From NCBI RefSeq assembly GCF_900636825.1, contig NZ_LR134318.1:1211501-1275500 (forward strand): 64,000 bases of DNA. Direction: 5' to 3'. The position numbers and the translations under genes are program-made. Every line of letters starts with the position of its first letter. The first letter of the stretch is position 1. The DNA is from Pseudomonas fluorescens (GTDB lineage Bacteria > Pseudomonadota > Gammaproteobacteria > Pseudomonadales > Pseudomonadaceae). The notes below the pieces were generated by a model. That model was not told the origin of the DNA. It did not search any database and was given only the letters and a program-made list of their open reading frames with translations. This document shows positions 1-10,017 of this stretch, one piece after another.

Positions 1-20
1 ATGCTGGTCGGCGGTTCAGC

Positions 21-1220
21 TTAGATGGCTCCGTCTTCGCGCAGTCGGGCGATCTGTGTTTCGTCATAACCCAGATCATGAAGTACCTGCGCGTTGTGTT
101 CACCGAGTTGCGGGCCGACCCATTCGGAGGATCCCGGCGTCTCAGAGAGTTTCGGGACAATGCCCGGCATCTTGAAATCCTTGCCGTCGGGCAGCTTGGC
201 ATGCAGGAACATTTCCCGGGCGAGGTATTGCGGATCGTTGAACATGTCTTCGGCGCTGAAGATCCGGCTCACCGGCACATCGGCCTGATTGAGCAGATCG
301 AGCACAGTTTGCAACGGCAAGGAATTGACCCAGCGATCAATCACCCCGTACAGCTCGTCACGGCGGCTGTCGCGCCCGTCATTGCTGGCCAGCGTCGGAT
401 CGTTGGCCAGATCGTCGCGACCGATGACCTGCATGAAGCGCTTGAAGATCGCATCGCCATTCGCGCCGATCTGTACGTGCTTGCCGTCGGCGCTGGTGTG
501 AATGGAGGAGGGCGTGATGCCGGGCATGATGTTGCCGGAGCGCTCGCGGATGAAACCGAACACATCGAATTCCGGCACCATGCTTTCCATCATCGCAAAG
601 ATCGCTTCGTACAACGCCACGTCGACCACTTGCCCGAGTCCGCCATTGACCTCGCGATGACGCAGTGCCATCAGCGCGCCAATCACGCCCCACAGCGCGG
701 CAATCGAATCGCCGATGGAAATCCCGGTGCGCACCGGCGGCCGATCTTCGAAACCGGTGATGTAACGCAGGCCGCCCATGGATTCGCCGACGGCGCCGAA
801 GCCAGGCTGATCTTTCATCGGCCCGGTCTGGCCAAACCCCGACAGCCGCACCATCACCAGTTTCGGGTTCAAGGCGTGCAGGATTTCCCAGCTCAAGCCG
901 AGCTTTTCGAGGACGCCGGGGCGGAAGTTCTCGATGAGAATGTCGGCTTCACCGAGCAGTTGTTTCAGGATCGCCAAACCCTCGGGATGTTTGAGGTTGA
1001 GCGTCAGTGACTTTTTGTTGCGCGCTTGAACGAACCACCACAGCGATGTGCCTTCGTACAATTTGCGCCACTTGCGCAGTGGATCACCGCCGTCCGGCGA
1101 TTCGATCTTGATCACTTCGGCGCCGAACTCGCCGCAAATGCGCGAGGCAAACGGTCCGGCAATCAACGTACCCAATTCAATGACTTTCAGACCCGAGAGC
1201 GGTTTGTTGGCGAACGGCAT
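21..1220 (-). CDS. CaiB/BaiF (family III) CoA-transferase
   Basis: A 399-residue family III CoA-transferase, the fold that moves CoA between organic acids. The N-terminus (LKVIELGTLIAGPFASRICG) and the later PGVLEKLGL segment are typical of the family. The GISIGDSIA stretch puts the expected catalytic Asp at about residue 171, the acid that forms the aspartyl-CoA anhydride in formyl-CoA transferase. The length matches the usual 390-430 residues. The start is the ATG at 1220, and the intergenic region to yaeQ lies beyond it. No acyl-CoA dehydrogenase or regulator is visible in the window, so the substrate cannot be named. Family assignment is firm; specificity is unknown. Confidence 0.9.
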   Translation of the reverse strand: MPFANKPLSGLKVIELGTLIAGPFASRICGEFGAEVIKIESPDGGDPLRKWRKLYEGTSLWWFVQARNKKSLTLNLKHPEGLAILKQLLGEADILIENFRPGVLEKLGLSWEILHALNPKLVMVRLSGFGQTGPMKDQPGFGAVGESMGGLRYITGFEDRPPVRTGISIGDSIAALWGVIGALMALRHREVNGGLGQVVDVALYEAIFAMMESMVPEFDVFGFIRERSGNIMPGITPSSIHTSADGKHVQIGANGDAIFKRFMQVIGRDDLANDPTLASNDGRDSRRDELYGVIDRWVNSLPLQTVLDLLNQADVPVSRIFSAEDMFNDPQYLAREMFLHAKLPDGKDFKMPGIVPKLSETPGSSEWVGPQLGEHNAQVLHDLGYDETQIARLREDGAI

Positions 1221-1366
1221 ACTGAATCCTGTAGGACGAGGCTGTGCGGAGACAGCGTTTTAACATAGCCGACTGTCAGACGCCGCAGGTTGATCGCCAT
1301 CAATTCGATGATTGCCTACCGCATCGGTTAGACTTGCCGACTTTCCTCGTATCAAGAAGCCCGTTC

Positions 1367-1909
1367 ATGGCCCAGCCGTCCACTACCTACAAGTTTGAAC
1401 TGAACCTCACCGACCTCGACCGCAGCGTCTACGAGAGCGTCAAGCAGACCATCGCCCGTCATCCTTCGGAAACCGAAGAACGCATGACCGTGCGCCTGCT
1501 GGCCTACGCGCTCTGGTACAACGAGCAGCTGTCGTTTGGCCGTGGTCTGTCAGACGTGGACGAACCTGCGCTGTGGGAAAAAAGCCTGGACGACCGGGTT
1601 CTCCACTGGATCGAAGTCGGCCAGCCAGACGCCGACCGCCTGACCTGGTGTTCGCGCCGTACCGAGCGCACCAGTCTGTTGGCTTACGGCAGCCTGCGCG
1701 TTTGGGAAACCAAAGTGATCCCGGCGATCAAGAACCTGAAGAACGTCAACATCGCTGCGGTTCCGCAGGAAGTGCTGGAGACCCTGGCCAAGGACATGCC
1801 CCGCGTTATCAAGTGGGACGTGATGATCAGCGAAGGGACGATCTTCGTCACCGACGACCGCGGTCAGCACGAAGTCCAATTGCAGTGGTTGCAGGGCGAG
1901 CGCGGCTGA
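1367..1909 (+). CDS. yaeQ: YaeQ family protein
   Basis: A 180-residue YaeQ-family protein. The start is the ATG at 1367 (MAQPSTTYKFELNLTDLDR). This gives the usual YaeQ length of about 180; an upstream in-frame extension has no family resemblance. The N-terminal strand and the conserved YALWYNEQLSFGRGLSDVDE segment are typical. YaeQ has a compact PD-(D/E)XK-like fold, and the E. coli protein was once reported as an RfaH suppressor, but its biochemical role is unsettled. recJ follows after about 54 bases, so the two may be cotranscribed. I recall the same neighbour in P. aeruginosa. Confidence 0.88.
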   Translation: MAQPSTTYKFELNLTDLDRSVYESVKQTIARHPSETEERMTVRLLAYALWYNEQLSFGRGLSDVDEPALWEKSLDDRVLHWIEVGQPDADRLTWCSRRTERTSLLAYGSLRVWETKVIPAIKNLKNVNIAAVPQEVLETLAKDMPRVIKWDVMISEGTIFVTDDRGQHEVQLQWLQGERG

Positions 1910-1963
1910 TCCCACGCCTTTAACCGATCAATCCCACGTATCAAAGAGAATTTTCGTCACCCC

Positions 1964-3673
1964 ATGCGTATCGAACCTCGCGAACTGCCTGCCACGCTGC
2001 CCTTTCTTGGTGATCTACCGCCGCTATTGACCCGCCTTTATGCGGCGCGGGGCGTGCAGTCCGAGGCGGAGCTGGACAAGAGCCTGGCGCGGTTGATTCC
2101 GTTCCAGCAACTCAAGGGCATTGACGCCGCAGTGGACTTGCTGGTGACCGCATTGGAGCAGCGCCAGCGGATCCTGATCGTCGGTGACTTCGATGCGGAC
2201 GGCGCTACGGCCAGCACCGTTGGCATGCTCGGGTTGCGCTTGCTGGGTGCGGCCCATGTCGATTATCTGGTGCCCAACCGCTTTGAATATGGCTATGGGC
2301 TGACCCCGGAAATCGTCGAAGTCGCTATGACCCGTGAGCCGCATTTGCTGGTGACCGTGGACAACGGTATCTCCAGCGTCGAAGGCGTGGCCGCTGCCAA
2401 ACGTCACGGCCTGAAAGTGCTGATCACCGACCACCACTTGCCCGGCGATGAACTGCCGCAGGCCGATGCGCTGGTCAATCCGAACCAGCCGGGCTGTACA
2501 TTTCCAAGCAAGGCGTTGGCCGGGGTCGGGGTGATTTTCTATGTATTGATGGCACTGCGTGCACGCCTGCGCAGCCTCGGCTGGTACGAGAGCAAGCCGC
2601 AGCCGAACATTGGCGAGCTGCTCGATCTGGTGGCGCTGGGCAGCGTGGCGGACGTGGTGCCGCTGGATGCCAACAACCGCATCCTCGTGCATCAGGGCCT
2701 TGAACGCATTCGCGCCGGTCGCGCACGGCCAGGGATCAAAGCGATCCTGGAAGTGGCCAAACGTGACGCCGCACGCATCACCTCCACCGATCTGGGCTTT
2801 ATCGTCGGCCCGCGCCTGAATGCCGCCGGGCGTCTGGACGATATGAGCCTGGGCATCGAATGCCTGCTCACCGCCGACGCCACCAAGGCTCGGGAAATGG
2901 CCGCGCAACTGGATGGCATGAACCAGGATCGCAAATCCATCGAGCAAGGCATGCAGCGTGAAGCGCTGGCGCAGCTCAAGGATCTACCGGTGGAGTCGAT
3001 GCCGTTCGGCCTGTGCTTGTTCGATCCCGAGTGGCACCAGGGCGTGATCGGCATCCTCGCGTCGCGGATGAAAGAGCGTTATTTCCGGCCGACCATTGCC
3101 TTTGCCGATGCCGGCGATGGTTTGCTCAAGGGTTCTGGTCGCTCGGTACAGGGCTTCCACATTCGGGACGCCCTGAGCGTGGTGGCAGCGCAGCATCCGA
3201 ACCTGATCGCCAAGTACGGTGGCCACGCGATGGCGGCTGGTTTGACGCTGCCGCAAGAGAATTTTGCGGTTTTCGCCGAGGCCTTTGACGCCGAAGTGCG
3301 CAGGCAGCTTCGCGAAGAAGACCTGACCGGGCGGATGTTGTCGGACGGCACGTTGGCCGTTGAAGAATTCCACCTCGAACTGGCCCGCGCCCTGCGCCAT
3401 GCCGGCCCTTGGGGTCAGCATTTTCCTGAGCCGTTGTTTCACGGCGTGTTTCAGCTGGTTGAGCAGCGCGTGGTCGGTGAACGGCATCTGAAAGTCGTGC
3501 TGAAAAGCGAGTGCGGCTCGGTGAAGCTCGATGGCATCGCGTTTGGTATCGACCGCGATGTCTGGCCAAACCCGACGATTCAATGGGTCGAACTGGCGTA
3601 CAAGCTCGACGTTAATGAGTTTCGGGGTAATGAGACTGTTCAGTTGATGATTGCTCATATCGAACCACGCTGA
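1964..3673 (+). CDS. recJ: single-stranded-DNA-specific exonuclease RecJ
   Basis: RecJ, the 5'-3' single-strand exonuclease of RecFOR recombination, mismatch repair and base-excision repair. The DHH phosphoesterase motifs are present in order: VGDFDADG (residues about 73-80), TVDNG (about 131-135), ITDHHLPG (DHH at 156-158) and LGSVADVVPL (about 225-234). These acidic and histidine residues hold the catalytic metals. GPRLNAAGRLDDM and the DHHA1-type GSGRSVQGFHIRDAL with KYGGHAMAAG follow. The length of 569 residues is normal for RecJ. The ATG at 1964 is the natural start. A long palindromic REP pair lies immediately downstream. Confidence 0.97.
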   Translation: MRIEPRELPATLPFLGDLPPLLTRLYAARGVQSEAELDKSLARLIPFQQLKGIDAAVDLLVTALEQRQRILIVGDFDADGATASTVGMLGLRLLGAAHVDYLVPNRFEYGYGLTPEIVEVAMTREPHLLVTVDNGISSVEGVAAAKRHGLKVLITDHHLPGDELPQADALVNPNQPGCTFPSKALAGVGVIFYVLMALRARLRSLGWYESKPQPNIGELLDLVALGSVADVVPLDANNRILVHQGLERIRAGRARPGIKAILEVAKRDAARITSTDLGFIVGPRLNAAGRLDDMSLGIECLLTADATKAREMAAQLDGMNQDRKSIEQGMQREALAQLKDLPVESMPFGLCLFDPEWHQGVIGILASRMKERYFRPTIAFADAGDGLLKGSGRSVQGFHIRDALSVVAAQHPNLIAKYGGHAMAAGLTLPQENFAVFAEAFDAEVRRQLREEDLTGRMLSDGTLAVEEFHLELARALRHAGPWGQHFPEPLFHGVFQLVEQRVVGERHLKVVLKSECGSVKLDGIAFGIDRDVWPNPTIQWVELAYKLDVNEFRGNETVQLMIAHIEPR

Positions 3674-3786
3674 AGATCAAAAGATCGTCCGATCGCGGCC
3701 CGAACCTGCGGCAGCTCCTACACAGAATGCGGTTTCCTGTAGGAGCTGCCGGAGGTTCGGGCCGCGATCGGACGATCTTTTCTTGA
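3674..3786. repeat. REP-like inverted pair, GTAGGAGCTGCCG family
   Basis: Two inverted arms of about 48 bases share the core AGGAGCTGCCG and the outer motif GATCGCGGCCCGAAC, separated by a short loop. The whole can fold into one long hairpin just after the recJ stop. Related copies occur at 9097, 12015, 32505, 36257, 45857 and 62521. The rest of the gap (3787-3956) holds no gene and should contain the promoter of the next gene. Confidence 0.85.
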
Positions 3787-3956
3787 ATTTCTCGCGATCC
3801 CCCGTTGTCGACTAGGCTCTAAGCACTGCTTGATTGGCCTTGTGACGTCTTGTCGAATTTCTTTGCCCGTGGGGGCGGGAGTTGCATCTTTTTCTGTCAC
3901 TCGTCGACTTTTCAAACAGAACCCTGGAGCCTGACCACTGATTCGAGAGGTGCCCC

Positions 3957-5063
3957 ATGAGTCTGCTGCTTGAACCCTTCACCCTGCGCCAACTGACCCT
4001 GCCCAACCGCATCGCGGTCTCACCGATGTGCCAATACTCCAGCGTCGACGGCCTGGCCAACGATTGGCACCTTGTCCATCTCGGCAGCCGCGCTGTGGGC
4101 GGCGCCGGCCTGATCTTCACGGAAGCCACGGCGGTCACGGCGGACGGGCGGATCACCGCTGAAGACCTTGGCCTGTGGAACGACGAACAGATCGAACCGC
4201 TGCAACGGATTACCCGCTTCATCACCGCTCAAGGTGCCCTGGCCGGTATTCAACTGGCCCACGCCGGACGCAAGGCCAGCACCCATCGGCCGTGGATCGG
4301 CCAGCACGGCAGCGTCAAACCGGAGGACGGCGGCTGGACCCCGGTCGGACCGTCACCGATTGCGTTCGACCCGCAACACACTCAACCGAAAATGCTCGAT
4401 GAAACGCAGATCGCCGAAGTCATCCAGGCGTTTGTCGACGCGGCCCAACGGGCGCTGAAAGCCGGGTTCAGTGTGGTCGAGGTGCATGCCGCTCATGGTT
4501 ATCTGCTGCATCAGTTTCTCTCGCCGCTGAGCAATCAGCGCCGGGATCAATACGGCGGCTCGTTCGAAAACCGCATCCGTCTGGTGCTGCAAGTGACTGA
4601 AGCGGTGAGGGCGGTGTGGCCGGAGGAATTACCGGTGTTCGTTCGGGTGTCGGCCACCGACTGGGTAGAGGACGGCTGGAATCCCGATGAAACCGTCGAA
4701 CTGGCGCGGCGCCTGCACACGCTCGGCGCGGATCTCATCGATGTGTCTTCGGGCGGCACGGCGGCCAACGCGGAAATTCCGGTGGGGCCGGGTTATCAGA
4801 CGCGCTTCGCCGAACGCGTGCGCAAAGAGTCAGGCATCGCCACCGGCACGGTCGGCATGATCACCGAGCCGGCGCAGGCTGAGCATATTTTGCGCACCTG
4901 CCAGGCCGACATCATTTTCCTCGCGCGCGAACTGCTGCGTGATCCGTATTGGCCATTGCACGCCGATGATGACCTTGGCGGACGCAAAGCGGTGTGGCCG
5001 GCGCAGTATCAACGCGCGACCCATCGGGATCAGCCAATTCATGAATCTGATTTGCGCGATTGA
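3957..5063 (+). CDS. NADH:flavin oxidoreductase, old yellow enzyme (YqjM/XenA-like)
   Basis: A 368-residue FMN-dependent ene-reductase of the thermophilic-like (YqjM/XenA) branch of the old yellow enzymes. It would reduce activated double bonds of enones or nitro compounds with NAD(P)H. The active-site cysteine typical of this branch is in SPMCQYS (Cys25). QLAHAGRKAS and HAAHGYLLHQFLSP supply the FMN- and substrate-binding histidines, and YGGSFENRIRL is the family signature. The start at 3957 is preceded by GAGGTG. A rho-independent terminator follows the stop, so this is a single-gene unit. The physiological substrate is not evident. Confidence 0.92.
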   Translation: MSLLLEPFTLRQLTLPNRIAVSPMCQYSSVDGLANDWHLVHLGSRAVGGAGLIFTEATAVTADGRITAEDLGLWNDEQIEPLQRITRFITAQGALAGIQLAHAGRKASTHRPWIGQHGSVKPEDGGWTPVGPSPIAFDPQHTQPKMLDETQIAEVIQAFVDAAQRALKAGFSVVEVHAAHGYLLHQFLSPLSNQRRDQYGGSFENRIRLVLQVTEAVRAVWPEELPVFVRVSATDWVEDGWNPDETVELARRLHTLGADLIDVSSGGTAANAEIPVGPGYQTRFAERVRKESGIATGTVGMITEPAQAEHILRTCQADIIFLARELLRDPYWPLHADDDLGGRKAVWPAQYQRATHRDQPIHESDLRD

Positions 5064-5085
5064 GTGAACCGCGTTCGCCGGCCAG

Positions 5086-5118
5086 CAAAAAAAAACCGCC
5101 GTAGATTCGGCGGTTTTT
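5086..5118 (+). terminator. rho-independent terminator after the ene-reductase gene
   Basis: The inverted repeat AAAACCGCC / GGCGGTTTT has a 7-base loop, with A and T runs on the two sides. It sits 23 bases past the stop at 5063 and could work in both directions. Confidence 0.85.
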
Positions 5119-5125
5119 GATCTGC

Positions 5126-5218
5126 CCCTGTACGAGCTGCCGCAGGCTGCGATCTTTTGATCTTGCTCTTAAAAGACAACATCACAACATTGCAGCCTGC
5201 AGCCTGCAGCCTGCAGCT
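5126..5218. repeat. single REP-like arm plus tandem heptamer TGCAGCC
   Basis: A lone arm of the GAGCTGCCGCAGGCTGCGATCTT family (5126-5165) is followed at 5191-5218 by four consecutive heptamers, TGCAGCC three times and then TGCAGCT. The gap between the two convergent flanking genes (5064-5241) holds the terminator and this repeat, and no gene. Confidence 0.75.
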
Positions 5219-5241
5219 TTTGCGTTGGCGCTAGAAATTCA

Positions 5242-6870
5242 TCAAGGGTATTTGCGCTTGTCCGGCGCCGGAGGGAAGTACTGGTACAACCAGGTCTCGC
5301 TCAAGGTGCGGTCATTGGTTCGAATGAACAGGCGCAGCTCCACCGGCTCTACGCTGTCGTTGGTCGGGTACCAGTCGAACAGGATTCGGTAACCCTTGAT
5401 GTCATCCAGCACCAGCACGCTGAAATCCTGCACCTTGCCGTTCGAGCAAGTGACCACCGGTTCAATACCGGTGCCCTGCGGCAAGCGCTCCAGGCCACCA
5501 CCGGTAAAGTCCACCGCGAAACGGCGCGCCCACACCGGTGGGGAGTGCTCGCCCGGTGCCCAGCCTTCAACGAAACCGCCCATGCCGGAACGGGTCGCTT
5601 GTACCCGCGCCAGCGGCGTACTGACCGGTGGCAGTGCGCTCCAGTAAAGCTTGTAGCCGTAATTCAGCGAATCCCCGGCCGCCACCGGTTTCTTCGGTGT
5701 CCAGAACGCCACGATGTTATCGAGGGTTTCGCCGGTCGTAGGAATTTCCAGCAGATCAATAGAGCCTTCGCCCCACTCGGTTGTAGGTTCTACCCACAGG
5801 CTCGGACGTTTGCTGTACCAGTCGACAGTGTCCTGATAATTGGCGAACTCGTGGTCGGTCTGCACCAGCCCGAAACCTTTCGGGTTGGTATCGGCAAACG
5901 CGTTGAATTGCAGAGTGGCCGGGTTGTTCAGCGGGCGGCAGATCCATTCGCCGTTGCCGCGCCACATCGCCAGGCGATCCGAGTCGTGGATTTGCGGGTG
6001 AATGGTGTCGCACATGCGCCGTTCGTGATTGCCGCAGCTGAACATGCTGGTCATCGGCGAGATGCCCAGTTGTTCGATGGCGGTGCGCGCATTGATGTGC
6101 GCATCGATTTCCATGACCACCCGTTCGGCCTGGCAATCGATATCGAAGCGGTAGGCGCCGGTCGCGCTCGGCGAATCGAGCAGGGCATAGACCACAAAAC
6201 GCGTGGCGTTCTTGTCCGGGGTTTCGAACCAGAATTTGGTGAAGTCGGGAAACTCTTCGCGTTTCTTCGCGTAAGTGTCGATCGCCAGGCCGCGTGCGGA
6301 GAGGCCATATTGGCCAGTCGCATCCACTGCGCGGAAGTAGCTGGCACCGAGAAACGACACCACGTCATGCCGATCCAGTTCCGGAGCCTTGAACAGTTTG
6401 AAACCGGCGAAACCCAGATCGCCCTTGAGCTGCTGGGTGTCGACCGAGGTGTTTTCGTAGTTGAACAGCGCCGGGCGGAAGTGCACTTCGCGCGCGGTGC
6501 GGGTTTTCGGATCGACGCTGTACATGCGCACCGGCTGGCGGAAACCCATGCCGACGTGGAAAAACTGCACGTCGAGCTGGCCCTTGTTTTCCTTCCACAA
6601 CGAATGCTCGCCGTCATAGCGGATGGCGTTGAAGTTTTGCGGAGTCATCGTCGCCAGCGTCGGCGGCAGCACCTGTTTAGTGTCCTGATAGGCACTGCCG
6701 GCCAACTGCTTGGCCTGGCGCTTGAGCGCTTCGAAATCGAAAGGCAGCGCCTCGCCGTCGGCAGCGCCGCCATTGGCCGCCCACGCACGGGTAGCCAGTA
6801 GGCCAGTGGCCGAGAGACCGGTGTAAGCCGCAATGGCCATGGACGCTTTGAGCAAATTCCTGCGGTGCAT
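5242..6870 (-). CDS. opgD: glucan biosynthesis protein D (OpgD/MdoD), Tat-exported
   Basis: OpgD acts in the periplasm on osmoregulated periplasmic glucans and shapes their backbone together with OpgG/OpgH. The start at 6870 puts the twin-arginine signal [10 protein letters not shown] at the very N-terminus, followed by a hydrophobic stretch and an Ala-X-Ala-type site (TRAWAANGG). A longer ORF start, 14 codons upstream, would bury the signal. The mature protein carries the OpgG/OpgD pattern, for example [20 protein letters not shown] and [13 protein letters not shown]. The length of 542 residues is normal. opgG and opgH are not adjacent in this window. Confidence 0.95.
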   Translation of the reverse strand: MHRRNLLKASMAIAAYTGLSATGLLATRAWAANGGAADGEALPFDFEALKRQAKQLAGSAYQDTKQVLPPTLATMTPQNFNAIRYDGEHSLWKENKGQLDVQFFHVGMGFRQPVRMYSVDPKTRTAREVHFRPALFNYENTSVDTQQLKGDLGFAGFKLFKAPELDRHDVVSFLGASYFRAVDATGQYGLSARGLAIDTYAKKREEFPDFTKFWFETPDKNATRFVVYALLDSPSATGAYRFDIDCQAERVVMEIDAHINARTAIEQLGISPMTSMFSCGNHERRMCDTIHPQIHDSDRLAMWRGNGEWICRPLNNPATLQFNAFADTNPKGFGLVQTDHEFANYQDTVDWYSKRPSLWVEPTTEWGEGSIDLLEIPTTGETLDNIVAFWTPKKPVAAGDSLNYGYKLYWSALPPVSTPLARVQATRSGMGGFVEGWAPGEHSPPVWARRFAVDFTGGGLERLPQGTGIEPVVTCSNGKVQDFSVLVLDDIKGYRILFDWYPTNDSVEPVELRLFIRTNDRTLSETWLYQYFPPAPDKRKYP

Positions 6871-7271
6871 AAATACAACCTGTCGTGTGCAATCCCGCGC
6901 CGTTCCTGGCACGTGCTGGATCGAAAATTACGGTTCGGTCATGCCTTCGGCCAAACGCAACGGACTATAAACAGATGCCGGCTAGCTTAAACGGTTCGCT
7001 CACGTTGGAAAATTCGTTGATTCATCGCGCCAGAGTGTCAATGAAACAAGACATGTCGGTTAAAAATCTTACGGGACTTTCTGATTTAGACGGCATATCT
7101 GCTTTTTTCGACTAATTACTCTAAAAAACCCTTTTCAGCGCCGATTTAATTTCTATTCTATGGGCATGACCGGTGCGACCCATCTGACCGGTAGGGCACA
7201 CGGCGCTGCTGTAAGGGGCAGGGCGATGTGGTTCAGGCAATTCTTTGAAGTACTAGAGAAGGACATCGTCC
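6871..7271. other. AT-rich intergenic region between opgD and the 61-residue ORF
   Basis: About 400 bases that must hold the divergent promoters of opgD and the small ORF. The stretch 7050-7165 is markedly AT-rich for this genome. GACCGGT occurs twice close together (7168-7195). I see no convincing coding frame and no clear -35/-10 pair that I would name. Confidence 0.4.
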
Positions 7272-7457
7272 ATGGCAAAAATACAAGGCATCACCGACAT
7301 GTTGGGCATCTTCCCGTGCCTGGGCAGCGGCCGCAGAAGACGTCGGTTGAACTCGGAGGAGTTGAAGCTGGTGGAACGTTATCGGGAGCTTTCGGAAAGC
7401 GACCGGATTGCGATGAGGTATCTGGTGGATGCGATGCGGAGTGTTTCGCGGTTTTGA
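7272..7457 (+). CDS. small basic hypothetical protein (61 residues)
   Basis: An open frame of 61 codons starts at ATG 7272 (MAKIQGITDMLGIFPCLGSG). An AGAGAAGGAC ribosome-binding stretch lies 5'. It has a run of five arginines (about residues 21-25), then an amphipathic, probably helical C-terminal half (EELKLVERYRELSESDRIAM). It has no signal peptide or membrane segment. It is followed by a strong terminator, which supports a real transcription unit. I do not recognise the family; the arginine run allows nucleic-acid binding, but that is a guess. Confidence 0.6.
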   Translation: MAKIQGITDMLGIFPCLGSGRRRRRLNSEELKLVERYRELSESDRIAMRYLVDAMRSVSRF

Positions 7458-7506
7458 CGCCGAGGCAGGCGTTTGCGCCGCGCGATATCGATCCATTTGA
7501 AAACCA

Positions 7507-7549
7507 AACCCGTGGCGAGTGAGCAAACCCTCTCGCCACGGGTTTTTTG
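7507..7549 (+). terminator. rho-independent terminator after the small ORF
   Basis: The stem AACCCGTGGCGAG / CTCGCCACGGGTT is followed by a T run at 7543-7548. It sits about 50 bases after the stop of the 61-codon ORF. Confidence 0.85.
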
Positions 7550-7596
7550 TTCTCTGCATTGCAGCGGCAAATCATCCCTTGGATCAATCCAGGCAA

Positions 7597-7626
7597 GCTG
7601 TGGGAGCCAGCCATGCTGGCGATGCT
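7597..7626. repeat. single short REP-like palindrome (GTGGGAGCCAGC family)
   Basis: TGTGGGAGCCAGCCATGCTGGCGATGC is a 5'-tagged hairpin (GCCAGC/GCTGGC) abutting the stop of the dehydrogenase gene. It is related to the pairs at 37685, 40835 and 50321. Confidence 0.6.
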
Positions 7627-9051
7627 TTAGTGCTTGAACATCACATGCCGCACCGTTGTGTAGTCCTCCAGCCCATACATCGACATATCCTTGCCGTAAC
7701 CGGACAGTTTCTGACCACCATGGGGCATTTCGCTGACGAGCATGAAGTGCGTGTTCACCCAGGTGCAGCCGTATTGCAAGCGTGCCGACATGCGATGGGC
7801 GCGTCCGACGTCCGCTGTCCACACCGAGGAGGCGAGGCCGTAGTCGGAATCGTTGGCCCACTCCAGCGCCTGAGCTTCATCGGTGAACTTGGTTACCGAC
7901 ACCACTGGCCCAAACACTTCACGGCGGACGATTTCGTCATCCTGCTGGGCATCAGCCAGCACGGTCGGCTCGAAGAAGAAACCATTGCCTTCGACAGCCT
8001 TGCCGCCAGTGATCAAACGGATGTGCGGTTGCGCCACGGCGCGCTCGACGAACCCGGCTACGCGGTCGCGATGTTGCGCGGTGATCAGCGGTCCCAGCTC
8101 GGTCGATGGATCATCCTGCAGACCATGCTTGATGCTGCTCACTGCGGCGCCGAGCTTTTCGACGAAGGTGTCGTAAATGCCTTGCTGCGCATAGATCCGG
8201 CACGCGGCGGTGCAATCCTGGCCGGCGTTGTAGAACCCGAAAGTACGAATCCCTTCCACTGCCGCATCGATATCGGCGTCGTCGAAAATGATCACCGGCG
8301 CTTTGCCGCCCAACTCCATGTGCATGCGTTTGACGCTGTCAGCCGTGCTGGAAATGATATTGGCGCCAGTAGCGATGGAGCCTGTCAGCGAAACCATGCG
8401 CACTTTCGGGTGGGTCACCAACGGACTGCCCACTGTCGGACCGCGACCGAACACCAGGTTGAGCACACCGGCCGGGAAGATTTCCGACGCCAGTTCGGCC
8501 AGACGCAACGCGGTCAGCGGGGTTTGTTCCGACGGCTTGAGCACCACGGTATTACCGGCGGCCAACGCCGGAGCGATTTTCCAGGCGACCATCATCAGCG
8601 GGTAATTCCACGGCGCAATCGAGGCGATCACGCCCACCGGATCGCGGCGGATCATCGAGGTGTGGCCGGGCAGGTATTCGCCCGCTGCCGAGCCGCTCAT
8701 GCAACGACTGGCGCCGGCGAAGAAACGGAACACGTCGGCAATCGCCGGAATCTCGTCGTTGAGAGCGGCGCTGTAGGGTTTGCCGCAGTTGTCGGATTCC
8801 AGTCTGGCCAGTTCTTCGCCGTGGGCTTCAATCGCGTCGGCGAGTTTGAGCAGCAGCAGAGCGCGGTCTTTCGGCGCCGTTTGCGACCATTCGGCGAACG
8901 CACTGTCGGCGGCACGCACGGCGGCATCGACCTGAGCTTCGCTGGCTTCGTTGATTTCCACCAGCATTTCCCCACGCGCAGGGTTGAGCACCGGCTGCGT
9001 CGGACCTTCGCCGTTGACCAGTTGGCCATTGATCAAGAGTTTGGTTTGCAT
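7627..9051 (-). CDS. patD: gamma-aminobutyraldehyde dehydrogenase
   Basis: A 474-residue NAD-dependent aldehyde dehydrogenase that oxidises 4-aminobutanal to 4-aminobutyrate in putrescine breakdown. It is the same length as E. coli PatD (YdcW/Prr) and near-collinear with it as I recall that sequence. Landmarks: APWNYP (Asn149), MELGGKAP (Glu246), NAGQDCTAA (catalytic Cys280) and the C-terminal [16 protein letters not shown] segment typical of aminobutyraldehyde dehydrogenases. It is the last gene after an ABC importer whose E. coli counterpart is ydcSTUV, so uptake and oxidation are linked here as in E. coli. A REP pair separates it from the permease gene. Confidence 0.93.
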   Translation of the reverse strand: MQTKLLINGQLVNGEGPTQPVLNPARGEMLVEINEASEAQVDAAVRAADSAFAEWSQTAPKDRALLLLKLADAIEAHGEELARLESDNCGKPYSAALNDEIPAIADVFRFFAGASRCMSGSAAGEYLPGHTSMIRRDPVGVIASIAPWNYPLMMVAWKIAPALAAGNTVVLKPSEQTPLTALRLAELASEIFPAGVLNLVFGRGPTVGSPLVTHPKVRMVSLTGSIATGANIISSTADSVKRMHMELGGKAPVIIFDDADIDAAVEGIRTFGFYNAGQDCTAACRIYAQQGIYDTFVEKLGAAVSSIKHGLQDDPSTELGPLITAQHRDRVAGFVERAVAQPHIRLITGGKAVEGNGFFFEPTVLADAQQDDEIVRREVFGPVVSVTKFTDEAQALEWANDSDYGLASSVWTADVGRAHRMSARLQYGCTWVNTHFMLVSEMPHGGQKLSGYGKDMSMYGLEDYTTVRHVMFKH

Positions 9052-9096
9052 GATTTGCCCCTGAAAATCAATTTTATCGGTAGAAACCGGATCCAG

Positions 9097-9184
9097 TGTA
9101 GGAGCTGCCGAAGGCTGCGATCTTTTGATCTTGATCTACAAAGCCAGATCAAAAGATCGCAGCCTGCGGCAGCTCCTACAGGGG
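9097..9184. repeat. REP-like inverted pair between permease and dehydrogenase genes
   Basis: Inverted arms TGTAGGAGCTGCCGAAGGC... and ...GCCTGCGGCAGCTCCTACA are joined by GATCTTTTGATC-type sequence. It lies inside the ydc-like operon, in the 156-base gap before the dehydrogenase gene. Confidence 0.85.
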
Positions 9185-9207
9185 GTTCGGTTTGTTTAGT
9201 TATCCGG

Positions 9208-10017
9208 TTATTTGCCGCCACTGCCGGCAACGCTTTCGCCACCCCGCGTCAGGTAATACGCGCCCAGAATCGGCAGCATGGTTACCATCATCACCAGCAT
9301 CGCGACGACGTTGGTCACCGGCACATCCCGTGGCCGGCTCAACTGATTGAGCAGCCACAGCGGCAACGTGCGCTCATGCCCGGCGGTAAACGTGGTGACG
9401 ATGATTTCGTCGAACGACAGCGCAAACGCAAGCATGCCGCCCGCCAGCAACGCCGAGCCGAGATTCGGCAAGATGATGTAGCGAAAGGTCTGCCAGCCGT
9501 CCGCACCCAGATCCATCGATGCCTCGATCAGACTGTGGGATGTGCGCCGCAGGCGCGCGATAACATTGTTGTAGACGATCACCACGCAGAAGGTCGCGTG
9601 GCCGACGATGATGGTGAACATTCCGGGCTCGATTCCCAGTGTCTTGAACGTTGCCAGCAAGGCGATTCCGGTGATGATCCCCGGCAGTGCAATCGGCAGG
9701 ATCAGCATCAGCGAAATGCCCTGTTTGCCAAAAAAGTCCCGGCGGTACAACGCCGCCGAAGCCAACGTGCCGAGGACCATGGCAATCAGCGTGGCGATGG
9801 CCGCGATCTGCAGCGACAGCTTGATCGCTTCCAAAACATCTGGCCTTGAAAACGCGACGCTGAACCAGTGCAGCGTAAAGCCCTTTGGCGGGAAGCTGAA
9901 CGCGGCTTCTTCGGTATTGAAGGCGTAGAGGAAAATGATCAGGATCGGGAAATGCAGAAACACCAATCCGCACCATGCTGCGATTTTCAAGCCGATTGAA
10001 GCCCTTTCAGAGCGCAT
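9208..10017 (-). CDS. ydcV: ABC transporter permease, YdcV/PotI-like
   Basis: Inner-membrane permease of a spermidine/putrescine-type importer. The start chosen is ATG 10017 ([15 protein letters not shown]), which overlaps the end of the preceding permease gene by 11 bases. This gives 269 residues and matches the E. coli YdcV N-terminus as I remember it; the frame runs 14 codons further upstream without family similarity. Several hydrophobic helices are visible, the first at about residues 9-30 ([21 protein letters not shown]). The EAA-loop region is [20 protein letters not shown], which contacts the ATPase. Confidence 0.9.
   Translation of the reverse strand: MRSERASIGLKIAAWCGLVFLHFPILIIFLYAFNTEEAAFSFPPKGFTLHWFSVAFSRPDVLEAIKLSLQIAAIATLIAMVLGTLASAALYRRDFFGKQGISLMLILPIALPGIITGIALLATFKTLGIEPGMFTIIVGHATFCVVIVYNNVIARLRRTSHSLIEASMDLGADGWQTFRYIILPNLGSALLAGGMLAFALSFDEIIVTTFTAGHERTLPLWLLNQLSRPRDVPVTNVVAMLVMMVTMLPILGAYYLTRGGESVAGSGGK

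Noticed and set aside
5545..6801. 418-codon open frame on the plus strand
   Set aside because: Antisense shadow of opgD.
7519..9849. 776-codon open frame on the plus strand
   Set aside because: It runs antisense through the dehydrogenase and permease genes, with a Arg/His/Gln-rich composition typical of GC-rich shadow frames; the minus-strand products are clear families.
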